From assembly GCF_000179555.1 (NCBI RefSeq), contig NZ_AECZ01000022.1, positions 1 through 61,595 on the forward strand: a stretch of DNA of 61,595 nucleotides, in the 5' to 3' direction. This document shows, one piece after another, positions 45,788 through 54,989 of this stretch (the stretch's first letter is position 1; each line of letters begins with the position of its first letter). The stretch comes from Solidesulfovibrio fructosivorans JJ]. GTDB lineage: Bacteria; Desulfobacterota; Desulfovibrionia; Desulfovibrionales; Desulfovibrionaceae. Position numbers and translations under genes: made by a program. The notes under the pieces are model-generated. The model was not told where the DNA came from, ran no database searches, and worked only from the letters and a program-made list of their open reading frames with translations.

Positions 45788-48700
45788 TTACGGCTTCTGG
45801 GTGAGGGCGTTGAGGCTTTGCTGCAGCCCGCTCGTGGCCAGATCGGAAGCGGCCATGCGGCCATAGAAGGAATTCGGGGCGGCATCGCGCAGGGCGGTCA
45901 GGGTCTTGCGCCACCCCTCCGCATCGCCCATGGCCCGCTGGATGGCGGCGATGCGCAGCCGGTTGCTGGCCCAGTCGTCGTCGCCTTCCTTGCAAAGGGA
46001 CGCGTATTCCTCGGCCCACTTGAGCGCCTTGTTGTACTGGCCGAGCCCCCGGGTCGCCTCGACCAGGATATTGAGCGACGCCTTGCGCTTGTCCGGGTCC
46101 TGGCCCGTCTCCTTGAACATGAAGGCGGCCTGCCCGGCGTACAGCTCGGCGCGTTCCAGATCCTTGCCGGCCATGGCCGATTTGGCCATGAAGTACATGG
46201 CATAGCAGCGCTTTTCCGTCTCAAGCAGCTCGTCCCCGGCAAGCCTTTGCCAAAGCGCCCGGGCCCGCGTGGAATCGCCCAGGTTTTCCAGTGCCTCGGC
46301 CACGTCGTATTCGAGCTCCCGCCGCCGGGTAGGGCCGAACTTCCAGTTCCTGACCTTCTTGGCCAGCTCCACGATGTCCCGCCAGGCCTTTTCCTTGCGG
46401 TACACGTTCATGGTAAGGGCCAAGGCCATATTGCCGTTGTCGTTTTCCCTGGGGCCGATAAACGGCAGCGCCTCGGCCAGGGCGGAGCGTTCGTCGCCCG
46501 TGCGCAGATAGGCCAACGCCAGCCCGAGCCGGGTCTTGTCCGAGAGCAGGCCCCTGTTGGCGGCAAGCACCGGGTTGTCCTTGTAGGCCGCGACCAGCCG
46601 GGGATAGTCCTTGTGGTCGATGAGGTCGCCGGCCATTTTCTCGAAGGCCGTGACAGCCACCTCCTCGGCCTTGGGGGCCAGTTCGTTTTTGGGATAGCGC
46701 TCCAGAAAACGGGCCGCCGCCTTGAGGCTTTCGGGATAGTTCTGGCGGTAGAGGTGCCACATGGCCAGCTTGATCTGGGCCAGGGGGGCGAGCGGACTGT
46801 TGGGATGGTCGCGGATGATCCCCTCGTAGATGGTCTCGGGGCTTTCCTGCTGCGGCTTGTCGAAAAGCGAGAACATCTCGGAGACGGTGGGCTGGTCGTG
46901 CACCCCCTGCTCGGCCAGGCGCATCTTGGCGATGAGCCCGCCCTCCTGGTTGGGGTAGTCCTTGACGGCCATGTTGTAGAAATCCACCGCCGCCGGCCGT
47001 TTGCCGAGCTTGGCGTAGATATCGCCGAGCCGGGCCAGGACCAGATCCGTGTCCTTGGCCTTTGGGGTCATGTTGTAAAAGGTCAGGTAATCGTCGCGCG
47101 CCTTCTTGAAATCGCCGTTTTTATAGGCGATGTCGCCATCGATGCGCAAAATCGTCGGAAATTCGACGTAATACCGGGGCCAGCGCTTGTTGATGTAGTC
47201 GGCGATCTGGGACGCTTCCTTGTACTGCCCGAGCCGAACGAGCGTCTTGGACAGGCCCATTGCCCCCTCGCGCACGTATTTGCTCTCCGGAAACTTCTCG
47301 ATGAGATCCTTGTACTCCTTGGCCGCCTTCTTGTACTCGCCGCGATCGAAGTAATACTCGCCCCAGTAGAAGTTGATCAGCGGCACGTTGGCGTCCGTCG
47401 GGTACTTGCGGGTCAGGACATTGAAATAGCCCTTGGCCTCGGGCAGGTTGCCCGCCCGCAGGTTCAGCATGCCGAGTTGGAGCAACGCCTCGGGCACCCG
47501 GTAGGAGTTGGTGTTGGCATTCATGGCCTCGAGCAGCGCGCCCTGGATTTCGTCGTAATGGGCGACAGGGTCGTCCTTGTACATGTCGATGTAGAGGCCG
47601 GCCAGGGTATGCAGCGTTTCCTCGCGCAGCTCGGGCTTGAGGCCGGGAGCGTTTTTGAGGTTGATCAGCATGTTCTTGGCCGTTTCGTAGTTGCCGGCCA
47701 ATTTTTCGGCCTGGGCGGCGATGAGGACATTGGCGTCGTGGTCCTCCTCCACCGGCGGCGGCGTTTCGCCTTCGGCCCCGTGCGGCTTGCCCGCGGGCGC
47801 TTCGGCCTTGGCCACGTCGCCATGGGGCGTCGCGCCATGAGCCGCATCGGACGGCGGCGCGGCGGCGGTCTTGTTCGGGGCGGGCGGCGGCGTCCCGGGC
47901 GGGGTCACGGCCCCGCGCGATTCGCCGGCGGCGGCCACTGCCGGCGGAATCGGCGGTAATTTGACGCGGTATTCCCCCGCGCCGCTGCCGCCCGGCGTCG
48001 TGGACGGGGTGGCGGGGGCCAGGGCCGAGGGCGTGCGCGCGTTGGCCAGGGCCGGGGCTTCCATGCCGGTCGGGCGCAGCGTCGGGGATTTGTCGGCGGA
48101 AACATGCATGACCGTGGCCCGCAGCGAATACGGCACGGCGTAAAACGGCTCCTTGGGCGCATCAGGCGCTTTGCCCGCGCGCTCCGGCGGCGGCAGGGGA
48201 CCGCCGGGCCGGGCCCGCTCAGGGCCTTTCTTGTCGGTCAAGGTGGCCGGCAGCGGCGGCAGGTGCAGCGGCCCGGGCTTGTTGCTCGGCGGCGTGACCG
48301 GCAGCTTCAGGGCCGACGAGGTCTGCGGCGCGGGCGCGGCCCGTGACGGCGACATGGTATCCGGCCCCTGCTGCGCCCGTGGCGAGGCCGTCCAGTTGGC
48401 CCCGGCCGGATCGCGGTAGACCTGCAGCTTGAGTTCCTGTTCGCCTTGCGGCCAGCCCACGAAACCGAAAGCGTCGGTTTTCAGGCGCACCACCAGCGTA
48501 TCGCCCTTTTCGCGCAGGGCTTCGATCAGCCGCGAGGACTTGAAATCGACGGCCTCGGGCTTTTCCTCCTTGGCCAGGATGCCGGGCGGAAAGGTCAGGG
48601 TGATCTCGGCCGGGCCGGTCCGGGCGATGGTCGGATAGGCTCCGGGCCTGGAAAACTGGAAGATGAGCGAATCGGTGTCGGGCCGCGTGACGGTGGAAAC

Positions 48701-48790
48701 GGACAAGGCCCGGGCCGTGCCCGCACAGAGCGCGACCAGCAGGGCCGCGAGGAAAAGACGCCGGAAACCGGCACGCAGGGTAAGGCTCAC
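45788..48790 (-). CDS. Large exported TPR-repeat protein with AMIN-like N-terminal domain
   Basis: A 1000-residue protein. A signal peptide (about 1-28) is followed by an AMIN-like beta domain (about 30-130, with FSRPGAYPTIARTGPAEITL). A long Pro/Ala-rich low-complexity linker covers about 140-345. About 650 residues of tetratricopeptide-like helical repeats follow, such as GNLPEAKGYFNVLTRKYPTD and YNMAVKDYPNQEGGLIAKMR, related to YbgF/BamD-type repeats. The GTG start at 48790 begins the signal peptide. The gene follows the sigma-54 activator by 59 bases. It is probably an envelope scaffold; its partner is unknown, and a pilus or flagellar link is only inferred from AMIN and context. Confidence 0.8.
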   Translation of the reverse strand: MSLTLRAGFRRLFLAALLVALCAGTARALSVSTVTRPDTDSLIFQFSRPGAYPTIARTGPAEITLTFPPGILAKEEKPEAVDFKSSRLIEALREKGDTLVVRLKTDAFGFVGWPQGEQELKLQVYRDPAGANWTASPRAQQGPDTMSPSRAAPAPQTSSALKLPVTPPSNKPGPLHLPPLPATLTDKKGPERARPGGPLPPPERAGKAPDAPKEPFYAVPYSLRATVMHVSADKSPTLRPTGMEAPALANARTPSALAPATPSTTPGGSGAGEYRVKLPPIPPAVAAAGESRGAVTPPGTPPPAPNKTAAAPPSDAAHGATPHGDVAKAEAPAGKPHGAEGETPPPVEEDHDANVLIAAQAEKLAGNYETAKNMLINLKNAPGLKPELREETLHTLAGLYIDMYKDDPVAHYDEIQGALLEAMNANTNSYRVPEALLQLGMLNLRAGNLPEAKGYFNVLTRKYPTDANVPLINFYWGEYYFDRGEYKKAAKEYKDLIEKFPESKYVREGAMGLSKTLVRLGQYKEASQIADYINKRWPRYYVEFPTILRIDGDIAYKNGDFKKARDDYLTFYNMTPKAKDTDLVLARLGDIYAKLGKRPAAVDFYNMAVKDYPNQEGGLIAKMRLAEQGVHDQPTVSEMFSLFDKPQQESPETIYEGIIRDHPNSPLAPLAQIKLAMWHLYRQNYPESLKAAARFLERYPKNELAPKAEEVAVTAFEKMAGDLIDHKDYPRLVAAYKDNPVLAANRGLLSDKTRLGLALAYLRTGDERSALAEALPFIGPRENDNGNMALALTMNVYRKEKAWRDIVELAKKVRNWKFGPTRRRELEYDVAEALENLGDSTRARALWQRLAGDELLETEKRCYAMYFMAKSAMAGKDLERAELYAGQAAFMFKETGQDPDKRKASLNILVEATRGLGQYNKALKWAEEYASLCKEGDDDWASNRLRIAAIQRAMGDAEGWRKTLTALRDAAPNSFYGRMAASDLATSGLQQSLNALTQKP

Positions 48791-48849
48791 GCCGCATCCC
48801 CATGCAAGGAACGTGCTGCGACACGGTGCGCCAGTGCCGCCACCGACGC

Positions 48850-49863
48850 CTATTCTCCCGCCAGGTTGCGCTTTTTGAGCTTTTCGATCAGCGTCGTACG
48901 CTTGATGCCAAGCAGCTCCGCCGCCTGGTTCTTCACGCCGCCGGCCTTTTCCAGGGCTTCGAGCAGGAGCTTTTCCTCCATGACGTCGAAAAACTCCTTG
49001 AGCCCCATGCCCTGCTCCACCATGTCGGCCAGCCGCGGCCAGCGGAATCCCGCCGAAACGGTCACCACCGGCACCACCGGCGGGGCGACCCCGGCGTTGT
49101 CGAGAATCTTACGCGGCAGGTCGGAAGCGGCGATCTCGTCATGCTCGCACAGAATCGACAGCCGCTCCATGAAATTTTCCAGCTCCCGGACATTGCCCGG
49201 CCAGGGGTAGGCCAGGATCATGCCCCGGGCTTCATCGGAAAAGGTCAGGGTGGGCCGTTTTTTCTGCTGGCAGAACCGGCGCAGGAAATGATCGGCCAGA
49301 AGCAGGATGTCCTCCCCCCGCTCGCGAAGGGGCGGCAGGTGCAGGGGAATGACATTCAGGCGGTAATAGAGATCCTCGCGAAACCGGCCGGCCTGGACCT
49401 CGGCTTCCAGGTCGCGGTTGGTGGCGGCCACGATGCGCACGTCGGCCTTGAGCGTCTTGCCGCCGCCCACGCGCTCGAATTCCTTTTCCTGCAGCGCCCG
49501 CAGGATCTTCACCTGAAGGCTTAGGTCCATCTCCCCGATCTCGTCGAGAAAAATGGTACCGCCCTCGGCCAGTTCGAAGCGCCCCTGCCGGGAGCGCACG
49601 GCCGAAGTGAAGGCCCCCTTTTCGTGGCCGAAAAGCTCGGATTCGAGAAGTTCTCGGGGTATGGCCCCGCAGTTGACCGGAACGAAGGGTTTGCCGGCCC
49701 GCCCGCTGTTGTTGTGCAGGGCGCGCACGAGCAGTTCCTTGCCCGTCCCCGACTCGCCGGTCACCAGCACCGTGCTGTCGGTTGGCGCGACTTTGGCGAG
49801 GATGCGTATGACCTCGCCCAGGCAAGGGCTCTGGCCCACCATGCCGGAAAGGTTCAGTTCCAT
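48850..49863 (-). CDS. Sigma-54-dependent transcriptional activator lacking a receiver domain
   Basis: A 337-residue AAA+ enhancer-binding protein. The Walker A motif is GESGTGKE (36-43), Walker B is [11 protein letters not shown] (about 104-114), and [20 protein letters not shown] follows. The C-terminal Fis-type helix-turn-helix is [20 protein letters not shown]. The loop that contacts sigma-54 reads GAFTSA (83-88) instead of GAFTGA. There is no N-terminal receiver, PAS or GAF domain, only about 10 residues before the AAA+ core, as in PspF-like proteins. The ATG at 49863 follows GGAGG. A flagellar role (FlrC/FleQ-like) is suggested by the adjacent FlgC-like gene. Confidence 0.9.
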   Translation of the reverse strand: MELNLSGMVGQSPCLGEVIRILAKVAPTDSTVLVTGESGTGKELLVRALHNNSGRAGKPFVPVNCGAIPRELLESELFGHEKGAFTSAVRSRQGRFELAEGGTIFLDEIGEMDLSLQVKILRALQEKEFERVGGGKTLKADVRIVAATNRDLEAEVQAGRFREDLYYRLNVIPLHLPPLRERGEDILLLADHFLRRFCQQKKRPTLTFSDEARGMILAYPWPGNVRELENFMERLSILCEHDEIAASDLPRKILDNAGVAPPVVPVVTVSAGFRWPRLADMVEQGMGLKEFFDVMEEKLLLEALEKAGGVKNQAAELLGIKRTTLIEKLKKRNLAGE

Positions 49864-50081
49864 CTGGCCTCCGGAAAAAAGCCGCATTCCTGGCGGCATT
49901 TCATTTCCTATAGCGTCGCGGAGGCACAGTCAATTTCCTGACGGGAAAGAAACCCAAAAAAACACGGGAATCACGAAGAAATGCGATATCGGAGCGGGCC
50001 ACGGCAACGCGGCAAGCGCTGTGGCGCGACGAAGAGGTGAAAAGCGAAAAGGGAAAACGCGGCGGGGAGCCGGGAAAGGAC

Positions 50082-50102
50082 AAAAGGCCGCCCGTCGCGG
50101 CC
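50082..50102 (-). terminator. Terminator of the FlgC-like gene
   Basis: GGCCGC/GCGGCC arms followed by TTTT on the - strand, eight bases after the stop at 50110. Confidence 0.7.
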
Positions 50103-50109
50103 AACCGGC

Positions 50110-50496
50110 CTACACGCGCAGGTCGAGGAGCGTGCCGGCCATTTCGTCGGCGGTGCGGATGACGGCCACATTGGCCTCGAAGGCGCGCGAATCCTGGATC
50201 ATGTTGACGTTTTGACGGACCAGGTCGACGTTGCTCATTTCCACCATGTCCATTTGGGGCTCGTACGCGCCGGCCTGGTTTTCGGCGGCAACGGTTTCCG
50301 CACGAAGAGCGCCGGCGGAAGTATCCTCGACGATGGAGGACACCTGCGTTCCCTGGCCGTCCGGGCCCGTGGACAAGCGGGCATCCTGGGACTTGTAGCC
50401 GTCGGTATTGACGTTGGCCACGTTGTTGGCCGTGACCGCCATGGACGTGGACATGGCCCCGAGAGCCGATTGGGCGGCGGATATGGCGTCTGTCAT
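50110..50496 (-). CDS. FlgC-like flagellar rod protein (orphan)
   Basis: A 128-residue protein with the rod N-terminal motif [20 protein letters not shown] (about 18-37). The C-terminal [20 protein letters not shown] is typical of FlgC/FlgB/FlgG-type proteins. It is close to FlgC length, but no flgB or fliE is next to it, so it may be a paralog rather than the main FlgC. GGAGG precedes the ATG at 50496. It is followed by its own terminator and then the sigma-54 activator. Confidence 0.8.
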   Translation of the reverse strand: MTDAISAAQSALGAMSTSMAVTANNVANVNTDGYKSQDARLSTGPDGQGTQVSSIVEDTSAGALRAETVAAENQAGAYEPQMDMVEMSNVDLVRQNVNMIQDSRAFEANVAVIRTADEMAGTLLDLRV

Positions 50497-50533
50497 GGCC
50501 TGCCTCCGAAAAAACCGTTTCCTGATTGTTCCT

Positions 50534-50562
50534 ACGATAAAGCAGCCCGGGGCCCTTGGCAA
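50534..50562 (-). promoter_or_regulatory. Possible sigma-70 promoter for the FlgC-like gene
   Basis: On the - strand TTGCCA (50562-50557) and TATCGT (50539-50534) are 17 bases apart, about 40 bases upstream of the ATG. No -24/-12 element is seen here. Confidence 0.4.
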
Positions 50563-50609
50563 GACCGGCCGGTTGCCGGAGCGCGGTGGGGCGTGCTACA
50601 GCCCGGGGC

Positions 50610-51185
50610 ATGCGCCTTTTCGCTTCCGCCTGCCTGCTTTGCGCCTGTCTGGCCCCGCTTTGGGGATGCAACGAACAACAACAGCTCAAGCGCTACGTCG
50701 ACAAGAAGTACCTCTTCAGTTTCGTGCCGCCCCGGGGCTGGGAAGTCACGGCCGAGCAAACGCCGTCGTGCCTGACCTCGGTCACGGCGGAAAACGGGGA
50801 ATGCAGCTTCTACGTGTGCGTCAGCGAGCGCCCCGAGGAATTTCTGCCCACCGCCTCGGACTTCGCCAATTGCGAACTGGTCAAGGCCTACGTCGCGGAC
50901 AAGCTCAAAGGCTACAACGTCATGTGCCGGCCGTCGCTGTTGCAGGGCCGGCGGACCTACGACGCCATCTACCTGCGCAATGTGGCCGACGAAACGGGGG
51001 CCGTGCGCTACCAGCTCGTGCGCCAGACGTTCCTGGCCCGGGGCAGGCTCCTCTACACGCTTACTAACTATGTATTCGGCAACTCGGAAGCGGAACTTAA
51101 GGCCGCCGTCTCGCCCTGCAACGCCGACATCCTGCGCTCCGAAGGCACCTTCTTCCTGCACCAACCGCCGTCGAGGGCAAAATAG
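50610..51185 (+). CDS. Small exported (lipo)protein of unknown function
   Basis: A 191-residue protein with a signal peptide ending PLWGC at residue 20, an imperfect lipobox. The mature domain has YLFSFVPPRGWEVTA and several cysteines, and ends SEGTFFLHQPPS. The FSFVPPxGW strand resembles the exported protein at 44159, so both may belong to one loose family. The ribosome binding site is weak and the start is set by the signal peptide. It converges on the histidine kinase gene across a composite palindromic repeat. Confidence 0.72.
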   Translation: MRLFASACLLCACLAPLWGCNEQQQLKRYVDKKYLFSFVPPRGWEVTAEQTPSCLTSVTAENGECSFYVCVSERPEEFLPTASDFANCELVKAYVADKLKGYNVMCRPSLLQGRRTYDAIYLRNVADETGAVRYQLVRQTFLARGRLLYTLTNYVFGNSEAELKAAVSPCNADILRSEGTFFLHQPPSRAK

Positions 51186-51195
51186 AGGAGAGAAG

Positions 51196-51345
51196 CCACC
51201 TGGGGGGAAACTTTTCTGGCGAAAAGTCCCCCCCAGCCCCCCTTTCAAAAGACTTCTAACGATAACAGCTTGTCACCGTTAAAAGTTTTTGGGAGGGGAG
51301 AGCGCGAGAGGGGAACCCTTTTTTCAAAAAGGGTTCCCCTCTCGC
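51196..51345 (-). repeat. Composite palindromic repeat between converging genes
   Basis: One palindrome (about 51200-51236) follows the + strand gene ending at 51185. A second, with perfect 20-base arms (51304-51323 and 51326-51345), follows the - strand kinase gene ending at 51356. The middle holds CCCCTCCCAAAAACTTTTAA and an imperfect hairpin (TAACG...CGTTA). The reverse complement is colinear with 15405-15562. Confidence 0.8.
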
Positions 51346-51355
51346 ACATTCTTCC

Positions 51356-53314
51356 CTACCCTTCCCCCTCCGGTTCCCGCTTCAAATTGGCTTCCAGCAC
51401 TTCGCCGAGTTGTTCGATGGTATGCGGCTTGGCCAGGTAGTCGTTCATGCCCAGGCGCAGGAACCGTTCCCGGTCCTTTTCGCTGGCGTAGGCGGTGAGC
51501 GCCACGATGGGGATGCGTTTGACCAGCCCCGGCACCTCGCCGTTTCGGATGTGGTGGGCGCATTCGATACCGTCCATGACCGGCATCTGGACGTCCATGA
51601 GAATGATGTCGGCCTTGTCCCTGGCCAACGTCGCCAGGGCCTCCTGGCCGTTGGCCGCCTCCAGCACCTTGTAGCCGAGCCGGGTGAGCGTGCGGCCGGT
51701 GGTCAGCCGGTTGATGCGCTCGTCCTCGACCAGGAGCACGGTGTAGTCGCCCGGATGGAACACCGCGTCCTCGCTGGCGTAGACAACAGACGCGTCCCGG
51801 CACTCGTAATCCGGCAGGGCGAAGGGGATGGTGAAATAAAACGTACTGCCCCGGCCGGGCGCGCTTTTGACCCAGATCCGCCCGCCGAGCATCTCCACCA
51901 GATGACGCGCGATGGAAAGCCCGAGCCCGGCCCCGCTCACCCGCTTGGTCAGGTAGTGCTCGGCCAGCTCGAAGTCCTCGAAAATCCTGTCTTGCAAGTT
52001 CTTGGCGATGCCGATGCCGGTATCGCGGACCATGAAAAGCAGGTTGCGGTAGTTGGGACTAAACGGCAGGCGGCTGGTGGTGATCAGCTTCGCCCGGATG
52101 TCGATGCACCCTTTTTGGGTGCACTTGAGCGCGTTGTCGGCCAGGTTGGACAGGATCTGGCGCAGCCTGAACACGTCGCCGACCAGCCGTCGCGGGATAC
52201 GGGGATCGATGCGCGCAACGAAATCGATGTCCTTGACCTTGGCCCGCACGGAGTAGCTCCGGGCCAGGTTCTTCATGAGTTCCCGCACGTCGCAGCTCGA
52301 AAGCACCGGCTCGATGGCCGCCGCGTCGATGTCGGCCAGCTCCAGCACGTTGTTGACGATGGCCAGAAGCCGTTGGCCGGAATCCGCGACGATGTCCCAC
52401 AGCTCGGCCTGTTCCTCTTCCTCGCCGCCGCCCTGCTGGGCCAGCTGGGTCGCGCCCATGATGCCGTTTAAAGGCGTGCGCAACTCGTGGGTGATGTTGC
52501 CGAGAAACTGCGACTTGGCCTGGCTGGCGGAAAACGCCAGTTCCCGTTCCCGGCGCAACTGCGCCTCGGTCTCCTTGAGCGTCGTGATGTCGCGGGAATA
52601 GCTGGCCATAAAGATCACCCGGCCGTGGTCGTCGGCGATGGGGCACAGGCTCACCAGGTAATACCGATCTTCCTGGCGCTCTTCGTAAGAAACGAGCGTA
52701 CCCTTCTCGGCCGCCTCCTTCAGGTGCTGGCGGCGCTCCTCGGCCAGGGAGCCGGCCATGAACTTGTACAAGCTGGTGCCGACCAGGGCGTCGGCGGGAT
52801 GGCCGCGCCGTCGGGCCGCCTCCTCGTTGAGCACGAGGATGTAGCCGTCGAGGTCGGACAGGATGATGGAATCATGGGTGGCGTTTAAAAGCGCCTTGAA
52901 GATGGCCTGGTTCTCCGTAAGCAGGTGCTGGGCCATGACGAGCTTGGTCACGTCCTCGCGGATGAAGATGGCCCCGGTCACCGCGCCGGCGTCGAAAATG
53001 GGGATGCCCCGGATGTTCTGATAGGCCGACTGGCCGCCGCTGCACTCGTCGGTGTAGACGCCTTCCAGATGGATGGGCTTTCCGGCCAACACGGCCCTGA
53101 TGTCCTCGACAATGCCGGCGGACACGATGCCGGGCAGCTCCTGCAGCTTCCTGCCGAGAAAGAATTCCCGGCCGCGCTTGCCCATGGCGAAATTGGCCAG
53201 ATGCCAGTCGTTGACGAAGAGGATGCCCCCCGCGGCGTCCACGGTCATGATGGACACCGGGGCGAACTGCAAAATCCGCTCGCATTCGGTGGTGGGCAAA
53301 CCGGAGGACGCCAT
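51356..53314 (-). CDS. Soluble hybrid sensor histidine kinase (PAS-PAS-HisKA-HATPase-REC)
   Basis: About 652 residues with no membrane segments, so a cytoplasmic sensor. PAS 1 covers about 12-125 and PAS 2 about 135-250 (ATHDSIILSDLDGYILVLNE). The HisKA phospho-acceptor is H276 in NITHELRTPLNG. The ATPase domain has N and G boxes (DTGIGIAK, GAGLGLSIA). A C-terminal receiver has phospho-acceptor D574 (LMDVQMP). No dedicated output regulator is adjacent. The start is uncertain: ATG 53314 keeps PAS 1 intact, and in-frame ATG 53356 or GTG 53365 are alternatives; none has a good ribosome binding site. Confidence 0.9.
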   Translation of the reverse strand: MASSGLPTTECERILQFAPVSIMTVDAAGGILFVNDWHLANFAMGKRGREFFLGRKLQELPGIVSAGIVEDIRAVLAGKPIHLEGVYTDECSGGQSAYQNIRGIPIFDAGAVTGAIFIREDVTKLVMAQHLLTENQAIFKALLNATHDSIILSDLDGYILVLNEEAARRRGHPADALVGTSLYKFMAGSLAEERRQHLKEAAEKGTLVSYEERQEDRYYLVSLCPIADDHGRVIFMASYSRDITTLKETEAQLRRERELAFSASQAKSQFLGNITHELRTPLNGIMGATQLAQQGGGEEEEQAELWDIVADSGQRLLAIVNNVLELADIDAAAIEPVLSSCDVRELMKNLARSYSVRAKVKDIDFVARIDPRIPRRLVGDVFRLRQILSNLADNALKCTQKGCIDIRAKLITTSRLPFSPNYRNLLFMVRDTGIGIAKNLQDRIFEDFELAEHYLTKRVSGAGLGLSIARHLVEMLGGRIWVKSAPGRGSTFYFTIPFALPDYECRDASVVYASEDAVFHPGDYTVLLVEDERINRLTTGRTLTRLGYKVLEAANGQEALATLARDKADIILMDVQMPVMDGIECAHHIRNGEVPGLVKRIPIVALTAYASEKDRERFLRLGMNDYLAKPHTIEQLGEVLEANLKREPEGEG

Positions 53315-53511
53315 GCGGTTACCAATACCCGCGCCCCCCTCGCCCGGCAAGGCCATCCAGGACACAAAGAGCGCTTTATGCCACGATTCCTGCCGAAATC
53401 ACACTTTTCCAAGCCCAAACCAGGGCGGATCAGGGTGCCGGAGCCGTCTTTTGGACCAAGGGAGCCGGGGACGCGAGCACTACAAGGAAACCTATTCCAG
53501 GGAAAGAGGCC

Positions 53512-54300
53512 TTATGCCCCGTTTCCAGGCGCGTTCACGCCCTCGATGCCGGCAAACGCGCTGTGGTTGTGGATGGATTCGAAGCTCTCCACTTCCACCT
53601 GGTACCAGGTGACCTTGGGATGCGCGGCCAGGGCGCTGGCAGCCCGCCTAGCCACGTCCTCGACAAAGGTCGGGTTGGCGAAGGCCTGCTCGGTGACGTG
53701 CTTTTCGTCCTCGCGCTTTAAAAGCGCGTAGACCGGCGAGGACCCGGCCGCTTCGGCCAGTTCGATCAGCTCTTCCAGCCACACGAACCCGGAAAACCGG
53801 CAGCGCAGCGTCACCAGCGCCCGCTGGCTGTGCGCCCCCTGGTCGGAGATGGCCAGGGAACAGGGGCACACCGTCATCACCGGCACGGACACGGTCAGCG
53901 TCTGGCGAAACTTGTCGCCCACGAATTCCCCGGACAACTGGCAGGCGTAATCCATGAGCGAAATCGCCCCGGACGCCGGCGAGGCCTTGGCCAGAAAATA
54001 CGGGAAGCGCAGGGTCAGATGGGCGTTTTCCGCCTCCAGCCGCGAGCGCACGTCCGTAAGCAGGGTGCGGAAGGACACAAGGTCCAGCTCGCCGGCAAAG
54101 CCCGAAAGCGCCTCGACGAACCGGCTCATGTGCGTTCCCTTGAACCGCGCCGGCAAATCGACCGACAGCTCGACATCGGCCACGGTGTGCTGACGGCCCT
54201 TGGCCCGGTCGCGCACCACCAGGGGCAGCTTGAAATCCTTTATGCCGACCCGGTCCACGGCAATAGCCACATCCGGCGGTCCGCTCTGTACATCGCGCAT
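53512..54300 (-). CDS. folE2: GTP cyclohydrolase FolE2 (type IB)
   Basis: Converts GTP to 7,8-dihydroneopterin triphosphate, the first step of folate and queuosine biosynthesis, using a metal that need not be zinc. The 262 residues contain the family motif [20 protein letters not shown], whose first Cys is the metal ligand. [20 protein letters not shown] and the end [18 protein letters not shown] are also typical. It lies beyond a repeat-rich 256-base gap after nikR. Confidence 0.94.
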   Translation of the reverse strand: MRDVQSGPPDVAIAVDRVGIKDFKLPLVVRDRAKGRQHTVADVELSVDLPARFKGTHMSRFVEALSGFAGELDLVSFRTLLTDVRSRLEAENAHLTLRFPYFLAKASPASGAISLMDYACQLSGEFVGDKFRQTLTVSVPVMTVCPCSLAISDQGAHSQRALVTLRCRFSGFVWLEELIELAEAAGSSPVYALLKREDEKHVTEQAFANPTFVEDVARRAASALAAHPKVTWYQVEVESFESIHNHSAFAGIEGVNAPGNGA

Positions 54301-54556
54301 GGATCATGCCTCCGGCGTTCAGGGAAGGCGCTGCCTCCCCTGGACCCTTCCGGCAGGGGCAACGCCCCTGCACCCCGCCGGGAGGCCGAAGGCCCCCCGG
54401 ACCCTCCTGAAAAAATTAAAGGGACGGGGAAGCGTCAATACTGTGCCGCGACGGCACTGTAAAGTGGAAGGAACATCTCCCTATGAAAGGGGGTTCGGGG
54501 GGAATTATTCCCCGATAGGGAGAGTCCGGGAGGGGAAACGCCCCTCCTGGCCTCTT
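54301..54556. repeat. Hairpin-rich intergenic stretch between folE2 and nikR
   Basis: This stretch has no gene. It contains GCAGGGGC/GCCCCTGC (about 54353-54371) and GGGAGGCC/GGCCCCCC (about 54379-54400), hairpins that recur at 61380-61440. It then contains a degenerate palindrome (about 54525-54555, GGCCAGGAGGGG on the - strand) just after the nikR stop, with a CCCCCTTTCATAGGG-like tail. These look like dispersed intergenic repeats with transcript-end roles. Confidence 0.6.
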
Positions 54557-54976
54557 CTAAACGATCTCCTGGCCGGTGGTGGCCAGGGTGAGCTTGCCAT
54601 ATTTGACGCCCCGGGTGGAGATGAGGCGCTGGGAGAGCTTTTGCACAGCCTCGCCGGGACCTTTGAGCGCCAGGGCTTCCAGGCAGTTGTGGTGGTCGAT
54701 GTGCACGTGCATGGTGCAAAGGATCACTTCGGGGTCCTCGTGCTGGATCTCGATGAGCCGCTGGGCGAGGTCGGACGTATGGTGGTCGTAGACCAGGGTC
54801 AGGACGCCGGCCACTTCCTTGTCGGTCTGTTCCCATTCCTTCTGGACCAAAACGCCCCGGATCAGGTCGCGAATGGCTTCGGAACGGGTCTGATAGCTTT
54901 TCTCGTCGCAAAGCGCGTCGAATTTCTCGAGCAGCTCGGAATTAAGCGACACGCCGAAGCGGATCGTCTGGCCCAT
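54557..54976 (-). CDS. nikR: Nickel-responsive transcriptional regulator NikR
   Basis: A ribbon-helix-helix repressor with an ACT-like nickel domain. The 139 residues have the N-terminal RHH ([20 protein letters not shown]). The nickel ligands H79, H90, H92 and C98 have exactly the E. coli NikR spacing. GGGGGAGG precedes the ATG. It lies 13 bases after the methyltransferase gene at 54990 and is probably co-transcribed with it. No nickel transporter or hydrogenase is adjacent, so its targets are elsewhere. Confidence 0.95.
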   Translation of the reverse strand: MGQTIRFGVSLNSELLEKFDALCDEKSYQTRSEAIRDLIRGVLVQKEWEQTDKEVAGVLTLVYDHHTSDLAQRLIEIQHEDPEVILCTMHVHIDHHNCLEALALKGPGEAVQKLSQRLISTRGVKYGKLTLATTGQEIV

Positions 54977-54989
54977 GTGCCTCCCCCTT

